This document shows, piece after piece, positions 63,938-64,000 of a DNA stretch of 64,000 nucleotides. Where the stretch lies: the NCBI GenBank assembly GCA_019054805.1, contig JAHQIY010000004.1, positions 4,278,001-4,342,000 of the forward strand, given 5' to 3'. The notes beneath the pieces were generated by a model that had not been told where the DNA came from, searched no databases, and saw only the letters and a list, made by a program, of their open reading frames with translations. Numbering within the stretch: the first letter of the stretch is position 1; the number at the start of each line of letters is the position of its first letter. Position numbers and translations under genes: made by a program. Origin of the DNA: Brachionus manjavacas. Its lineage: Eukaryota; Rotifera; Eurotatoria; Ploima; Brachionidae.

Positions 63938-64000
63938 CTAAAGATTAGAAAATCATCAAGAATAATCAGCGAGAAATTTATTTATTTTGTTTAATTTTGT

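Overview
The window is nuclear DNA from a ciliated animal with a compact, very AT-rich genome. Evidence: genes are split by many short introns (about 45-100 nt) with GT/AG borders; there is an axonemal dynein, an animal-type coronin, PRMT7, an M1 aminopeptidase and a GPAT1/2-type protein; decayed LINE, MULE, hAT, Tc1/mariner and KRBA2-like integrase elements lie between the genes. A monogonont rotifer (Brachionus-like) fits the base composition, gene density and element mix. That is inference, because no rRNA or mitochondrial marker is present.

Layout. 1-5053 (-): 5' third of the DNAH1 gene, running off the left edge. 6764-8435: a 198-bp insert between 13-bp direct repeats, then a MULE deletion derivative. 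9027-13211 (-): an intronless, strikingly GC-rich 1394-codon gene for a SOCS-box protein with degenerate ankyrin repeats. 17316-18404 (-): a multipass membrane protein with a TspO/MBR-like signature. 20460-22564: a decayed MULE transposase gene interrupted by a 5'-truncated LINE between roughly 200-bp direct repeats of the target. 22941-25887 (-): coronin with two alternative, homologous coiled-coil last exons. 28980-29440: transposase C-terminus relic. 30296-31255 (-): secreted LamG-like protein. 31880-35500: transposon cluster (RNase H-like relic, a 1188-bp hAT foldback with perfect 8-bp target duplication, two LINE fragments, a Tc1 relic). 35855-39979 (+): complete 18-exon M1 aminopeptidase. 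43578-45884 (-): single-exon 7TM receptor with a large ectodomain. 46580-48540: Tc1/mariner and KRBA2-like relics. 48758-51670 (+): PRMT7. 51886-52449 (-): small secreted peptide precursor. 54510-60720 (+): complete 17-exon GPAT1/GPAT2-type acyltransferase homologue whose catalytic His is replaced. 61331-62176: foldback element and a perfect 118-bp tandem duplication. 63375-63937 (-): coiled-coil gene entering from the right edge with a one-base frame break.

The genes look like ordinary unlinked housekeeping and cell-surface genes; I see no operon or shared pathway. I assembled exons by hand from splice-site consensus, reading-phase continuity and remembered family alignments. Phases close exactly in DNAH1, coronin, the aminopeptidase, PRMT7 and the GPAT-like gene. 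No database search or alignment program was run. The most interesting leads are the GPAT-like predicted pseudoenzyme, the duplicated coronin last exons, the long target duplication around the LINE, the GC-rich SOCS-box gene in a roughly 20-25% GC background, and the small secreted peptide.
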